A DNA stretch of 64,000 nt. Source: Cryptomeria japonica (Eukaryota > Streptophyta > Pinopsida > Cupressales > Cupressaceae). A program made the position numbers and the translations under genes. Positions within the stretch are counted from its first letter, which is position 1. The number at the start of each line of letters is the position of its first letter. Location of the stretch: NCBI RefSeq assembly GCF_030272615.1, contig NC_081413.1, positions 15,756,285 through 15,820,284 on the forward strand, read 5' to 3'. The notes beneath the pieces were generated by a model. That model was not told where the DNA came from. It ran no database searches and was given only the letters and a program-made list of their open reading frames with translations. This document shows positions 45,651 through 58,139 of the stretch, in pieces.

Positions 45651-45819
45651 TCATCCTAGGATATGATTTGGCTCTCAAGTTCATATGTTCATCACTTACT
45701 ATCTTTCTACTTGTTTTATAACAATCAACACTATCAAAATTATCTCTAAAGTAACAAAACCTCTTGGAATAGTATTTATTTTGAGCTATATAATTTCACT
45801 TACAAAAAAATTATTTTCC

Positions 45820-46262
45820 TTACCTTCTTCATCTTCCTCCACCATGGGATGCCAATGAGCATAATATGTTAATCATCATTGAAGACCTTCTAATTGTAGA
45901 TTTTGTCAAGAATATTAGGCTTGGTAATAATATTAAAAACATACTTGTAATATGGGGAATCTAATGAAGTATCATATTTTGTAGCTAATATCATAAGGGT
46001 GTCAACTATTACATTATTATCTCTCTACTATTTGATGGTTAAAGAATCAAACATCTAACACAACATTCCTATACATGCTCAATATTTTTCCTTTACAAAA
46101 TTTGTGCCTCTACCTTGAGACACTACAGGTTCTAAATCATCACATATACTTTGATGTATTTGATCCCATTTTGGAAGCTACATTCAATCTAAGTAACAAA
46201 GCTTCATATTCATCCATATTATTGGTACATTCAAAGTTTAATCTAAATGTGTTCACTTAGTT
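45820..46262 (-). pseudogene. Ty3/gypsy RNase H domain (RVT_3-like, Tat-type), antisense
   Basis: On the minus strand, TFRLNFECTNNMDEYEALLL is the hallmark of the RVT_3-like RNase H found in plant Tat-lineage gypsy elements (L-x-F-x-C-T-N-N-x-A-E-Y-E-A-L). It is followed by LEPVVS, YRNVVLDV and NNVIVDTLMILATKYD. Frameshifts near 46,140 and 46,090 break it. It should lie far downstream of protease, beyond reverse transcriptase; here only about 0.2 kb separates it from the protease remnant, so RT is deleted. Confidence 0.7.
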
Positions 46263-46479
46263 TTTTTTTCATAAAGTATCACCTTTACGACTCCTTCACA
46301 ATTTCATTCTCTTGAACATGCACATAAAAATACATGTCCCAAAGATAATCATTTCCTATATATTGATGTGGGGGAAATAAATCAAGGTTACCTATTTTTT
46401 AAGTGTGTAATTATAGTATCTACTGAAATAATAAAATTCAATATCAAAGTAACAAATTTTATTCTATGCTTCATATGAA

Positions 46480-46915
46480 TTATTCACAATATGGAGAATC
46501 TTATTTTCTTTATAAAATCGGAGCTCTTTTTCATGCAATGGTATAATAGCACATGACAAGTCCAACTAAATTCTACCATCAATTGAGTTTTCCCATTTTC
46601 TAGATAGTAACATACCCCATTTAGTTGGACCATCAACTATTATAATGTCTATTGAAAAATATACTCAAGTAAGTCACACTTCAACATTATTAACTAATCC
46701 AATCAAATTTACTCCATGAGAATCCATGGCTAAACATTTTTCAAGAGATCTTAAAAATTGTAAGATTAGTTGGCTCATGACTTCTAATGGAATCATATTG
46801 TTGGATGCTTCAAAATCTAACACACATTTATGCACCAACCAACTATTTATCAACAAATATATGTAAAATGGGTCAACCATCTATTTTTAACTCGTAGAAA
46901 TGGTGTCCAACTAGA
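46480..46915 (-). pseudogene. Ty3/gypsy aspartic protease, antisense
   Basis: On the minus strand: MVDPFYIYLLINSW, then the active-site loop CVLDFEASNNMIPLEVMSQL, SLEKCLAMDSHGVNLIGLV, and further IIIVDGPTKWGMLLSRKWE. Active enzymes have D-x-G-A-S-N-N; Gly is replaced by Glu here. Stops follow at about 46,672. It belongs with the gag at 47.6-49.4 kb. Confidence 0.75.
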
Positions 46916-47639
46916 TCTTAGGTGCCTCTTGCATATTGGATTAATTTGATTTATATTCGGGAGTAACTATAGGTTGACTTATCTAATAAAAAATGGTAGG
47001 GGTAGTGATATAAAGAAATTTGGCCTCTCTCTACATTCAAGGATCCTCAACAACTCCTTAACTAGCACTTGAACTTTTATCTAAATGAATTATTGAGCCA
47101 TGACAATTAGATGGTGTTTCAGTAAGGAGATGGATAATGGAATAGTCATAGTATAGGTGTTGAGGATGAAATATTACCTAATTAGTAGCAAAAACTTACT
47201 TTGTGTTGACTACATTTCCAACTTCCTTAGCTTTTTTTTGTTTATTTAACTCTCTTCTTCTTGAGACATATTTATTTTGCAAGGATGCATCTAGCATATA
47301 CAATTTCTTTCTTCTGGGTGATTTCCCTATAGTTCTCTTTACACTTCACTCTACATTTTTATTTTCTTATTTTCCTTTTTATACGTGTGTTGCTAACACA
47401 TCTTGAACAACACCTCAAGCTTTACTTGTGGAGCCTAATTTCTAATTTATTAGCTACTAATCATTTTAGACCTATAAAGTAGTAGCTTCAATGAGATTCT
47501 TGATATATTTATTGGGTGGTTTCACTCTCTTATGTTGTCACATTTGTTCCTTGAGATAATTGAAATATTTATTCAATATCTCATATGGAACGCAGTGGTT
47601 TTCATCACCATACTAAAATGATGCATCTCTCTCAAATAC

Positions 47640-49371
47640 ATCTAGTTAATCTACACTAGCATCTTCATAATACTCAAGTGTATCTTCTTGCTCTCGGAAT
47701 CCTTTCTTGTCCAAAATTTTTATAGAAGTAACACATTTATTAATCATGAGGCAACTACCATATGTCACACCAATATGAATGTTGTGAAGATTTATGTGAT
47801 CCTTCCTCAAAGGACCAAGGGTGTATCTCTCTTGGTATCCTTGGTTCATATTTCTTGTGACCTATTGCTTGTTATTTATTTTAGGTCTTTTAGACTAGTC
47901 ATAACTGTAAGGTCTATTATGTAATATTTGACCTTCATTGTACTCTATGAAAGCACTATTAGAAATCATCTCTTTCTTTTTATTTGAAACCTTATACAAG
48001 AGATCCTTCATATGATCCCCTATTAACTTATCCAAATTATCTTCAATAGTGATCATATTATTAGAAGTTGTAATAGTTGGCCTTTGAAGTCTTACATCAA
48101 CCCTTTTATTGTATTTACTAGATGTTGCAAGATTACTCTCTATATTGATAACCATGGCTTAAGATTTCCTCAATGTTTAAGGGTTCTTGTCTTGTAAGAA
48201 ATAAACTAACTTGGAATCAAATGCTCCACAATATAATACAAGGCCCATGATTTCATTTGGCCTCTAATAGGGGGCCACTTTCCTCATTATTATCAAAAAA
48301 TTATTGTAGAAATTAGTGAATCTCATTGACCTCTTTCTTTATATTAGTTAGCTCATGGATTGAAATTTTTGCATCCACTCTTTCTCCATGCTACAATATA
48401 TCAACTTACATTAACTCATCCCATAAGTCTATGATACTATCTAGAAGGATTTTGTACCATTATTTTGCACTCCCTTCTAGTGAATACACAAATATCTTCA
48501 TCATGACATATACATCCTCTATTTCATATTGATTTATCACATCAATGAAATGCCTCAAGTGGTCTTCATCTAAGACAACATTTTTAACTTGGAATTTAGG
48601 CACTTTTTCTGTAATATCTTTTGGGATTAGATTAGGATAATTAGAAATTTCATAAAATTTGAGTTGCCTAAGTGTTTCAAATCCTAAAGTTGATCTCATA
48701 GGATAAAATATCTAAGCCTATCTTTTAGGGTTAACTCCCATGTTTTATCCCATATTTTGTAGTTGAAGGTATTTTTTATTTTGTTACATACTGTGTGTCT
48801 ACTAATTTGAAGAATTTTATGCATTATTTTGATCTTTATCCTATTGTTGAGAAATATATTTGTTTTGGTTGATTTCTAAGGCCTCTTATAAGGTTTATTA
48901 AGCAAGTTGAGTTCATTACAACTCAATGTTTTCTTCTATTTCAAGGTACCTTTGTCTAAGTTCATCGAGTAGATCTATATGTTGATATAATTCCCTTTCC
49001 CTAAATTTATTTTCCAATTGGGTAGCTAGATTTTCATTATGCAATATATTTTCTACTTCTTGTTCAATTTCTTCATATAAGATAGGAGAAATGTTAAGTC
49101 AATTTCCTCTTGGATTTCTTATATGTGGAGATAGAGTCAAATTCTTGTCTATATTTTTTGCATGTAGAATTCTAGATGCATCCATGTTTTCTATATCAAC
49201 ATTTTTCCCATCTTTAGGCCTAACATAACCAGGCCTAAGGGTTATCCTACTATTTCTTATCCTAGTTTTAGCTAATTCATTTGAGGTGTATTCATCATAA
49301 TATTTTGGTGCACCTCTTCTATGTGAAATAACTACTTTTTTAGTACTTTGAAAATTTTGCAAAGATTGCAT
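47640..49371 (-). pseudogene. Ty3/gypsy Gag, antisense, decayed
   Basis: From the 5' side on the minus strand: ARTRIRN..ITLRPGYVRP-type N-terminal sequence (49,371-49,099), then the retrotransposon gag core with VLDEDHLRHFIDVINQYEIEDVYVMMKIFVYSLEG followed by a stop and WYKILLDSI, then NIKKEVNEIH, and a charged C-terminal part to EYYEDASVD at 47,646. About 0.7 kb of linker including CVPYEILNKYFNYL leads to the protease. Gene order is normal for a gypsy element on the minus strand. Confidence 0.7.
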
Positions 49372-49854
49372 ACAAATATTAAATTAAATCTTCATTGATC
49401 TTGTTGTGTTCTCATATCAAGAGATTATATTAAAAAAAGTTGACCTTTAGATCATCAGTCTCTTTACATTCAAGTCATCTTACTCTTTAAAATGACTTTT
49501 AATTCCATCTTTTATATATTTGTTACTCCTTAAGATGAATTAACCTTTATTTCAAAAAGGTTTATAAAATAGTATTAACCAAAGACTAGTTTTCTTGGCT
49601 ACACCATAGTTACTAATTAGCGTGATTCTTCAAGTTGAATACTTTTTTAAAATATTACCAAAAAATGACACCAATTCGTTGGGGTAATTTGATGCGACAT
49701 CGAACTTACCCAACCAAAAATCCACTAGCCAAAGATGGAAATCAAGTTGTAGAAGTTTCAAAATATGCATTGGGTCACACTTCACCGCTAATGGCTAATT
49801 ACAAATATCCTCAACAACAAAGACAAATTGATGGGGTTGAATTGTACTTCATAA

Positions 49855-50025
49855 ATCCCTAAGGATGGGAATTCCCCCAAGTGCCAAGGGTTTCAAACAT
49901 TTGAAGAATACCACAAAGCATATATTCAAGTTGGGAAACTTAGGGAAAAGTATTGAGTTGGGTAATACCTCCTTTAGTTTTAGTTCTATAATACCAAGAG
50001 ATTTTCCCTAAAGTATTGAATTATA
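49855..50025 (+). repeat. Dispersed repeat, copy 2 (partner at 19,325-19,525)
   Basis: AAATCCCTAAGGATGGG...AGGGTTTCAAAC...GAAGAATACCACAAA...ATACCTCC..TTTTCCCTAA aligns with the earlier copy in the same orientation, with about 25-30% differences by eye. Confidence 0.6.
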
Positions 50026-50879
50026 TGACATTAAAAATATTGAATAATACCTTACTATAAACTATACCCACTACACAATGTTTCTTATATTGGTGTCAAA
50101 ATATACCTATGTTGTGGTTTGAAAATACAAGGCTACACAATTTTGCACAATAGAAAAACTTACCAAGTGTAGCATAGGAAATTGAAATCTTAAAAAGGAG
50201 AATGCATCTTTGAGAGTTGAATCTCCTATTAAATTAAGATAAATTAAATATTTAACAAGCTGGTTTTATCTTTTATATGGATAACTATCATTGAAATAAA
50301 TAGAGTTTGAATGGTGTTCTTTTTATACAAAATTTTAATTAAGAAAAGAAAGTACAATAATTTGCTTTTGTTTACAAAAATAAAAGATAACTACTTAAAA
50401 AAAAACTACCAATGAAGATGAATTTTATGTAACTTGCACCGGAGTTTTACCATGGACATGAGCACTATATGTGGATTACAATGTGGTGAATGGTAGACTC
50501 ATATAGCTACATAAATGAGAGCTCTAAAACACTAAAAAATTAAGACTTCCATAGATCCCAAGATAATGGTAGTGTGGAATATGACATAATAAATGAATAA
50601 TAGAATATCAACTTATTGAAATTACCAAGGACAAGATGAAGTGTAGAGGTCACCAATATGTTGAATCTGTGAAGAACTCTAGAAAATTTGCACACAATAA
50701 AAACAAGGAGAAATGTTGGGGTGATTATGTTAAGAGGTTTGCCTTGGTCAAACCCTCACTTTGGTATTCCTACCTCCATGGGCAACCAAGATGGATAAAA
50801 GATAATATATATCAAATGAAAGATAGTAAATCAACACTTCTAATGAAAAGACAATGAAATATGCTCTGAAATATTTAAA
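50026..50879. other. No gene seen
   Basis: AT-rich. The 73-codon frame at 50,636-50,857 has no motif I recognise. Confidence 0.4.
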
Positions 50880-51369
50880 TAATAATACCAAGTCCCTCAT
50901 GAAACACAACACTTATACTAAGAGGGGACTGAATCAATATAAGACCAACTTTTTTTTCTCTAAACTTTATCAATCACAAATAATAATCAAAAGCATGTAC
51001 ACAAGTAAGGTCTAGCAATTTAGAACACAAGATGCGCACATGATTTATGTGGAAACCATTGCGAGAGAAAACCACAGAAAAATAATTCTTATATTGGAAA
51101 CTCCTTGCAATATTAATAAGAACCAACCCACTTGAGACACAATTCCCTCCACTAAGCACCAACTTAGCAACAGATTCCAATCTCTTTGAATGCGAGGCAC
51201 CAACCTCCAATGAAATAATGATTTATATGAACTTCTCCACCAAATATGTCTTTGTGTATGCTCAAAAAACTCTTAGGCATGCACTAAATATCTTCAAGAA
51301 TTCACTCAAAAGTACTTTGTAAAATTGCTCACAAACCCCTTCACAAGATTTGCATAAATGATGCTCATA
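50880..51369 (-). mobile_element. Antisense copia-type LTR fragment, left part, interrupted at 51,369
   Basis: The minus strand reads GTGGTTTTCTCTCGCAATGGTTTCCACATAAATC (51,078-51,045), typical of the R/U5 part of copia LTRs. The sequence stops at TCATA (51,365-51,369) and continues with TCATAAATCTAC at 55,477 after the gypsy element, so the two parts were once joined. Confidence 0.55.
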
Positions 51370-52232
51370 AATCAATGCAATAGCATCCATGGTGTAGGGG
51401 CTATCCTACATCAAACAAAAATATTTTTTATTTTAATTTCCTTGGTCTAGTTGAATTAAAAAATTAGGTGGATAATTAGAATTAATAAGCCCAAACATTT
51501 TATTAAACATTTTGGTTACTTTCTCAAGTTCGAGCCTTAATATAATTTAAATTCATTTTTGGAGGATTTTTCAAGTCAAAATATTTTAAAATGCCTTTCT
51601 AGGTGGAAAATGGGAGTTACAACTTTCCATAACTCACGAGATTCTTTCCTTGATGCTAGACATGCAAAATGGGTACCCAAGAGCAAGTGGTTCATCTTTT
51701 TCTATTCTGGGGTCCTAGTATGTTAAGTGAGATGTCATAAATGATTCTTGATTTAGCAAATTTAAGGAGGTGGATATGAAAAAAGGCATAATAATAATTA
51801 TTGCAGGTTTTTATATGTGCTTTCATCCTTTTCGTGTTTTTGGCATAGCATTTTGGGAGGTTACCAAACCTCATGTGATGGTAACTTGTGTGGGTGTGGA
51901 TAACTATACCTTTCTCTAAAATCAAAGACAAAAGTTTGCAATTCAAGATTTTGCAAGTTTGAGGATGGAGGAGCATGTTTATTGGTAGATTTTAGACTTG
52001 AAGACTTGAATAAATCCATGGTGGTTCTTACTTGCAGGTTACTAAATTTATTCATATGTTGTTGATTTTTGTGTGAAGACAATAAGGCTTGAACTTTGTA
52101 ATCAAATTTGTAGTGTAATTTCAATCAAGAATCAATAGACAGTTTGCATATTTCTTATCTATATAATTTGTGACATTATTGATTTTTTTTCAGTTTTAGT
52201 TGAGAGAGAGAGAGGGAGAGAGTCTCCCTACA
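51370..52232 (+). repeat. 5' LTR of the 51.4-kb gypsy element
   Basis: It shares long blocks with the 3' copy, for example GCATCCATGGTGTAGG, GGTTACCAAACCT.ATGTGATGGTA and AATCAAGAATCAATAGA.AGTTTGCAT. It ends in a GAGAGAGAGAGGGAGAGAG run before TCTCCCTACA. Confidence 0.85.
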
Positions 52233-52549
52233 TTAATTGGTATCAGAGTAGGAGTTACTAAGTGTGCAAGAAAAGCATTAAATGTCAAGCAATTTGCACC
52301 TGGACTTGTCGATTGTGAGTTGTGAAAATGCCTCCAAAATAGCCCCAACGGGTAGAGATGAAGGTAGAAATCCTCTTGATGGTGTTCCTATGGACGATTT
52401 TGTAGTCTTTCAAAGGAAAGTGTAAACATTGTAAGATGAACTATGTGGAGGAATTGATCCAAGTGATGATAAAGCTTCTGACACAACTTGTCAAGGTGGA
52501 AGTGAACAATCACCACCAAGAGCAACAATAGTAGCAGCAGCAAATGGTC

Positions 52550-53345
52550 CATTGCTAATTGAAATTTCAAATATTGGAAAGAGGCCTAAGATCAAAGTTT
52601 CAACATTTTCTATAAGTCTACAACAACAAGAATTGATAGATTGGTTAAATGACATGGAAGAATATTTTGAATTTGAAGAAGTTGAAGATCCTCACGTGGT
52701 CAAGTTTGCAAGAACCAAGCTAAAAGGTAGTGCTAGTATTTGATGAATAGAAGTTCAATTAGATAGGGGTTGAAAGAAAAAAGAAAAGATCACAAAGTGG
52801 GATAAGATGGTTGAAATTTTCAAAAGACAATTTATTCTAGTTGATTATGAACTTGATTTGTTAAACAAAATGCAAGGATTAAAACAAGTAGGAAAAACTG
52901 TGAAAGAATACATTGAGAAATTTCATTGATTTTGATCGGAACAAGAAATGCAGAAGCTACTAAGGAAAAGATAGCACATTATATTAATGGAATGAAACCA
53001 AGTATTCAAGAGGAGTGGAGCTTAATCAAAATTTATAACATTGGAGATGCATATCAATTTGCATTAAAAGTCGAAGAGAAGTTGAACAAGAAATTTGAAA
53101 GTAAACAAAAGGAAATAGCTAGATCATAAGGAGACCAAAATGAAGATCAAATGAGAAAAAACAACAAAATGAGAACTCTAGCAGCAATAGAAATTTAAAA
53201 TAAAAAAATGCATACCATCCCTATGATCAAAATTTCAGAGGAAGAGGAAGCTTCCAAGGAACATGTTACCAATGTGGAGAATAAGGACATAGAAATTTTA
53301 AATGTTATCAAAATCAAGGGAAGAAAATAAGAAACATAAAATTAA
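52550..53345 (+). pseudogene. Ty3/gypsy Gag with zinc knuckle, decayed
   Basis: Capsid-type motifs are in order: QQQELIDWLNDMEEYFEFEE, VKFARTKLKGSAS, KMVEIFKRQFILVDYELDLL, GLKQVGKTVKEYIEKFH, INGMKPSIQEEWSLI, AYQFALKVEEKLNK. The knuckle CYQCGE-stop-GHRNFKC (about 53,268-53,310) keeps CX2CX4HX4C spacing with a TAA inside. Further stops are at 52,741 and 52,927. The motif set is that of the retrotransposon gag domain of chromovirus-like gypsy elements. Confidence 0.75.
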
Positions 53346-53870
53346 TGCACGAGTTGCACATGTTGATGAAGATGCTAAGTCTTCATATTCAGTGAATGCA
53401 GAAAGTGGAGAAGTACTTGTTACAAGAAGATCCTTGATGAACTAGAGAAAAGAACCAGATCAAAGGAAAAGATTGTTCTGCACAAGGTATAAGTGTGAAG
53501 GTAAGGTGTGTAATGTCATTATTGATGGTGGTATACTAAGAATCTAGTCTTTGAGGAGATGGTTAAAAAGTTTCAGTTGGAGAGAAAGAGGCATGCACAC
53601 CATTACCAGATTGCATGGTTGCAAGATGACCAAAAGACTTTGGTAAATGAACAATATTTGGTAAGATTTAAGATTGGAAATTATTATGATAATTTTTTGT
53701 GTGATGTTATGCAAATGGATTTTTGCCATATGTTGTTGGGTAGACCATGGCAATTTGATAGAAGTGCAATGCATGATGGATTTGCTAACACATATTGTTT
53801 GACAAAGGATTAAGTTTATCAAAAATTGAAGCCATTGAATGAGGAAGGAGAAAAGGTATGTAACAATGTT
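53346..53870 (+). pseudogene. Ty3/gypsy aspartic protease
   Basis: It begins NARVAHVDED, then TRRSLM, CNVIIDGG (active site D-G-G), then after a small frameshift FEEMVKKFQLERKRHAHHYQ, VNEQYLVRFKIG, CDVMQMDFCHMLLGRPWQFD and HDGFANTYCL. The M-D-x-C-H-x-L-L-G-R-P-W block is the second conserved half of the protease. It is the last pol domain present. Confidence 0.75.
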
Positions 53871-54655
53871 GGAATTTGATTAGTTAATGATATAAAAATG
53901 TTAGATAAAGAAGATGAAATTGAGAAAGATGATTTGCTAATGCGTATTGAAGTAGTTGAAAGAGAATGGGATGAGTTAATTTTAGGTGGAATAAAAGTTG
54001 TAGCAAAAGGTAATGAGGTAAAATCAGAATTTTATCTATTCTTCAAATGGAGAGATTAAGAATGTAGAAATGGAGAAAAATATTGCAGCCATAAAATATT
54101 TTGAGAAAGATGGAAGTGAGGAAAAATATGTGAAGGTGAAAGTGGAGTTTTCCGATGATTCCCTATTTGAAAGTAGTGAAGATTAAGATTCCCTTATAAG
54201 AGAACTTGATTGTTTGTTACAAAGTGTGGAAGATGAATCTCAAGTTTATTGTTCTAACAATGTTTTAAATGTAGAAAATGAGTTGACAACAAAAATATGG
54301 TTTTTTGAAGGCATGAAAGGAGTGATGCATCATGTTGAAGACAAGATTGAACAAGAAGAATAAGGTGTTTCAGCAACAGAGGTAATTCATGACAATTATT
54401 TTATTAAAGAAGGTATCAGTTCATTTGATTTATCTAATTTTAATAAAGCACAATGGTGGGAGATAGATTTTGACAACCTAAATTTCATGAGGGGTATAAA
54501 AAGAGTAAGGGTGATAGAGGGAAATGATGTTAAAGTGCAAAATATGATGAATAGGAAAATTCCAATGGATAAGGCAGAATGATGGATCTAAGATAAGCAC
54601 AAGATCTATAGTTTTGTATGAGTTTCACTCATGAAAATTTTCAAATTACCTTAGG
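53871..54655 (+). other. Decayed region in place of RT and integrase
   Basis: Short acidic reading stretches (DKEDEIEKDDLLMRIEVVE; LIRELDCLLQSVEDESQVY) are visible, but no RT, RNase H or integrase motif. It ends at TTACCTTAGG just before the 3' LTR, a poor polypurine tract. Confidence 0.5.
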
Positions 54656-55476
54656 TGTCTGATGTAAGAGCATCCATGGTGTAGGTGGTATCTTGCATCA
54701 AACAAAAATGTGTTATAATTTAATTTCCTCAATCTAGTTGAACAAATGTTGTAGACGGATAATTAGAAAGAATTAGACCAAATATTTTATTAAATATTTT
54801 GGTCACTTTCTTAAGTTGGAGCCTTATTGTAATTTGAATTCATTTGGAGGCTTTTTCAAGTCAAAATATTCAAAAATGCGTTTGTGGTCGTGGAAAATAG
54901 GAGTTCCAACTTGTCATAACTTCAATATTATTTCCTAAATGCTAGACATGTAAAATGGGTGCCCAAGAGCAAGTCATTTAGCTTTTTCTATTACGAGGTC
55001 CTAGTGAATTAAGTGAGATGTCATAAATAACTCTTGATTTAGCAAGTTCGAGTAGTGGATATGACAAAAGGCATAATGATAATTAGGTACGTTTCCAGCC
55101 TTTTCATATTTTTGGTGTAGCATTTTGGGAGGTTACCAAACCTTATGTGATGGTAGCTTGTGTGGGTGTGGATAACTACACCTTTCTCCAAAATTAAAAA
55201 CAAAAGTTTGTCATTCAAGATTTTGCAGGTTTGAGAATGGAGGAGCATGTTAATGAGAGGATTTCGGACTTGAAGAGTTGAAGAATTTCATGGTGGTTCG
55301 TCCTTGTAGGTTGTTGATTTTTGTACATGAAGCCAATAAGGCTCATACTTTGTAATGATATTTGCAATATAATTGCAATCAAGAATCAATAGATAGTTTG
55401 CATGCTTCTTATCTATTTACTTTGTGACATTTTTTATTTGTTTTTAGTTTGAATTGAGATGAAGAGTCTCCCTACA
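54656..55476 (+). repeat. 3' LTR of the 51.4-kb gypsy element
   Basis: It starts TGTCTGATGTAAGAGC and ends AGTCTCCCTACA; 821 bp against 863 bp for the 5' copy, with several small deletions. Divergence between the two is clearly higher than for the 24.6-kb element, so this insertion is older. Confidence 0.85.
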
Positions 55477-58139
55477 TCATAAATCTACAATAACTTGTCC
55501 TCAAACTCTACTCTTTAATCTACTCTAGGTCTTCTCTAAAAATTGGAAAGATATCCATTGATTTCTTACTAATTAGACCCCTCAAACATCTTCTATTTAT
55601 ACCTCCTCAAACATAGTTTCAACAAAGAGGTGTGAACCCTTAAACATGTCAACTAAAAATAGCTAGCATTTAATTTTCATTATTTTATTTTTCTTTGCCC
55701 AAAGTGGGTGCTAGCCTCAAGGAGGTCAGCCAAGATATATTTTTTGAATTTAAATTAAATGCCACCTTACTTGGGATGCACCTCTTCAAGGGTTCATCCC
55801 TCGTTAGCATAATGTTGAATGCATTTGTTTTTGTTCCCATAAATAGGTCAGCACAAAAAGGAGATCTGCCATAACAATAAATAATGATTTTACAACTTTA
55901 AAATCAGCAATTTAATTCCTTCTTGCTTGATAACAAATTGACTGTAGTGTCAAACACAAATTGATCATTTTAGTGTCATTAATTTGGCACAACTTCTCCA
56001 ACCATTGCTCCGTTGATTTTACCCTTCGACATCAATGACAATAATCCAACAGTCTCCATAATGAAGGAGATACAACCAACACAGTAGGAATATTCTCCTT
56101 GGATACTACCACAATCTTACCAAGAGTGATCCTGTGAATGCCAAAAGGTTTCTATGCACTCAAGCACAATGGATGAGGTGCATGCAAGACCTCAAGATAG
56201 TTGTAGTGCACAATATTTTTATGTACAAAGCTTTGTGTTGTAAAAGAGTAGTGTGTGAGATTTCTAGAATAAGAGTGAGAGTGCTTCTATTAAAGATTGT
56301 TTTTTTCTATTTTTTTAAATGGAATCCTTTTAGCCCAAGGTAGAAGTTTTGCGTTCAATTGCAAGACTGACCTAGATGATAGGGGCATTACCCTGGCAGA
56401 TTTCAGGAACCATGATGCTCCAACGGTCTATTGAATCATACATTTTCATTGGATGCTAACGTGTCATGTAAACATCCAATCTTAGTGTCCATGTCTAGGA
56501 AAATTGGACTAAAAAACTACAAGACATTACAAACTCGCTAGAAAATCAATATTTAACAAAATTGTAGCATAATTATAAAATATACTTTCTTAAGCTAAAG
56601 GAAGGTTTTTTGTAGTGTGAAATTGTAGGAATGTGCAATTTTTGACACTATACCAAGCATATTTTTTTATGAAATTGATATAACAACCACTATTGTTGTA
56701 CACTTAAACCTAAAAGCTAGAAAAACTTAAACAACACAATAGAAAGAAAGTAATTGTGATTGAATTGTTTTAAATATGTTGGTTTATGAAACATGGAGTT
56801 CATAATAAATTGATTAAATTTCTAGTAGGGCAACGAAGTCATGAATTCATTCAAAGCATGCAATGACTCAAATATCAATGTGAAACCTTAATGAAGACTT
56901 CACTAAAGACTATATCACTAAGAATAAATAAGAAAACTAGGTTCTACAATTTCATTCAAAGAAATAACTAAATTTTATAGAATATTATGTGAGCCTACTT
57001 AGTCGTTCATAAAAAACGTACACATTTCCTTTATTACTTGTGAAAAGACACCATGCAAAAGATTTGCAGGGTTTTTGGGGTAGCGTATTTAAAGATTAAC
57101 TCTAATTGAAAATAAATTATCTGTGATCATCTAAGAGTTAACAAAAGAAGCACATAGGTTATTTATTGATATAACATTTATGAGAACATCAAAGAAAGGT
57201 TATCAAAGCATTTATTAGTTGCATGTAGTCCTTGAACCTTCATTTAAATCCATAAGCTAACTTGTCTAAGGGTTTGACAAAGGAGACCTTGACCATCACA
57301 ATCCAATAGATTCCCAAGTGTTTGTAGACACTATTAGTCCTTACAAATATTAAGAATATCAAAGATTTAGGTGAATAGATTTTAGAAGGTTGTGAAGTCT
57401 CATATCATACCCACAAATTACATGGTCATTTCTACATGTAGATTAATTCTACACTTGCTCATATCACCTTTATAATCAGAAATATAACCACACAAAATAC
57501 ATGCTAAATTCTCACAACAATGATAAAATACAAAAAAAAAAATGAGAACATTGACTGAAAATATATCTAACATCTAAATAAACATTTTTTCTTCAAAATC
57601 AAAGTTTTTTTCTAGATTGCGGAATTGAGTAGCGTCTCCTCCCTATAAACTACAATGCGCAGCCATGTAAACTTTTTAATGTAACCGGTGGGGTTGACGC
57701 AACACGTCATCCAATACCACATGAACTAGGGAAGACTAGACATCATGACCTCATACCTACCACAAGAGACACTTGCTAATTAAATCAGCCCCTAAACCTC
57801 TTCAAAATCAATCTACATATTTAATTTATTCTATTCTATTTAATCTAAATCAACAAGATGATCAATCCACATATAATTTGTATTATACTAATTGAAATGA
57901 TTTGCATATATTTAATTAGCCTAGATTTATGTATAAGGGATTTTATTCTCTTACGCTTATTAAACTATAATAGAATGTTGACCCAATTATGTTAGTGTCA
58001 TCGGTGAGATCTCAACCATACAATGAAATGAATTATGACCATTCATTTAAGTGGGTGACTAGAATTATTACCTTGTCTTAATGTGAAATTTTCAAACTTG
58101 CAAACTATCATTTCCCCTTCCTTATGTGGACAATAGAGA
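55477..58139. other. Rest of the antisense LTR, then sequence without a gene
   Basis: 55,477 to about 55,700 continues the interrupted antisense LTR. Beyond that it is AT-rich; frames such as 56,134-56,343 have no motif. TGTAACCGGTGGGGTTGACGC at about 57,680 and TAGGATTTGATTC-like words are not assigned. Confidence 0.4.

Larger units (their letters stand above)
51370..55476 (+). mobile_element. Ty3/gypsy element with gag and protease but no RT or integrase, about 4.1 kb
   Basis: LTRs at 51,370-52,232 and 54,656-55,476 align over their whole length and both end AGTCTCCCTACA. TCATA flanks both sides (51,365-51,369 and 55,477-55,481), a perfect 5-bp target duplication if the 5' LTR has lost its TG start. 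TGGTATCAGAGTAGG at 52,238 is the primer-binding site. Inside are gag and protease only. The 0.8 kb after protease is noncoding or decayed. It needed another element's polymerase and integrase to move, or lost its own by deletion. Confidence 0.75.
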
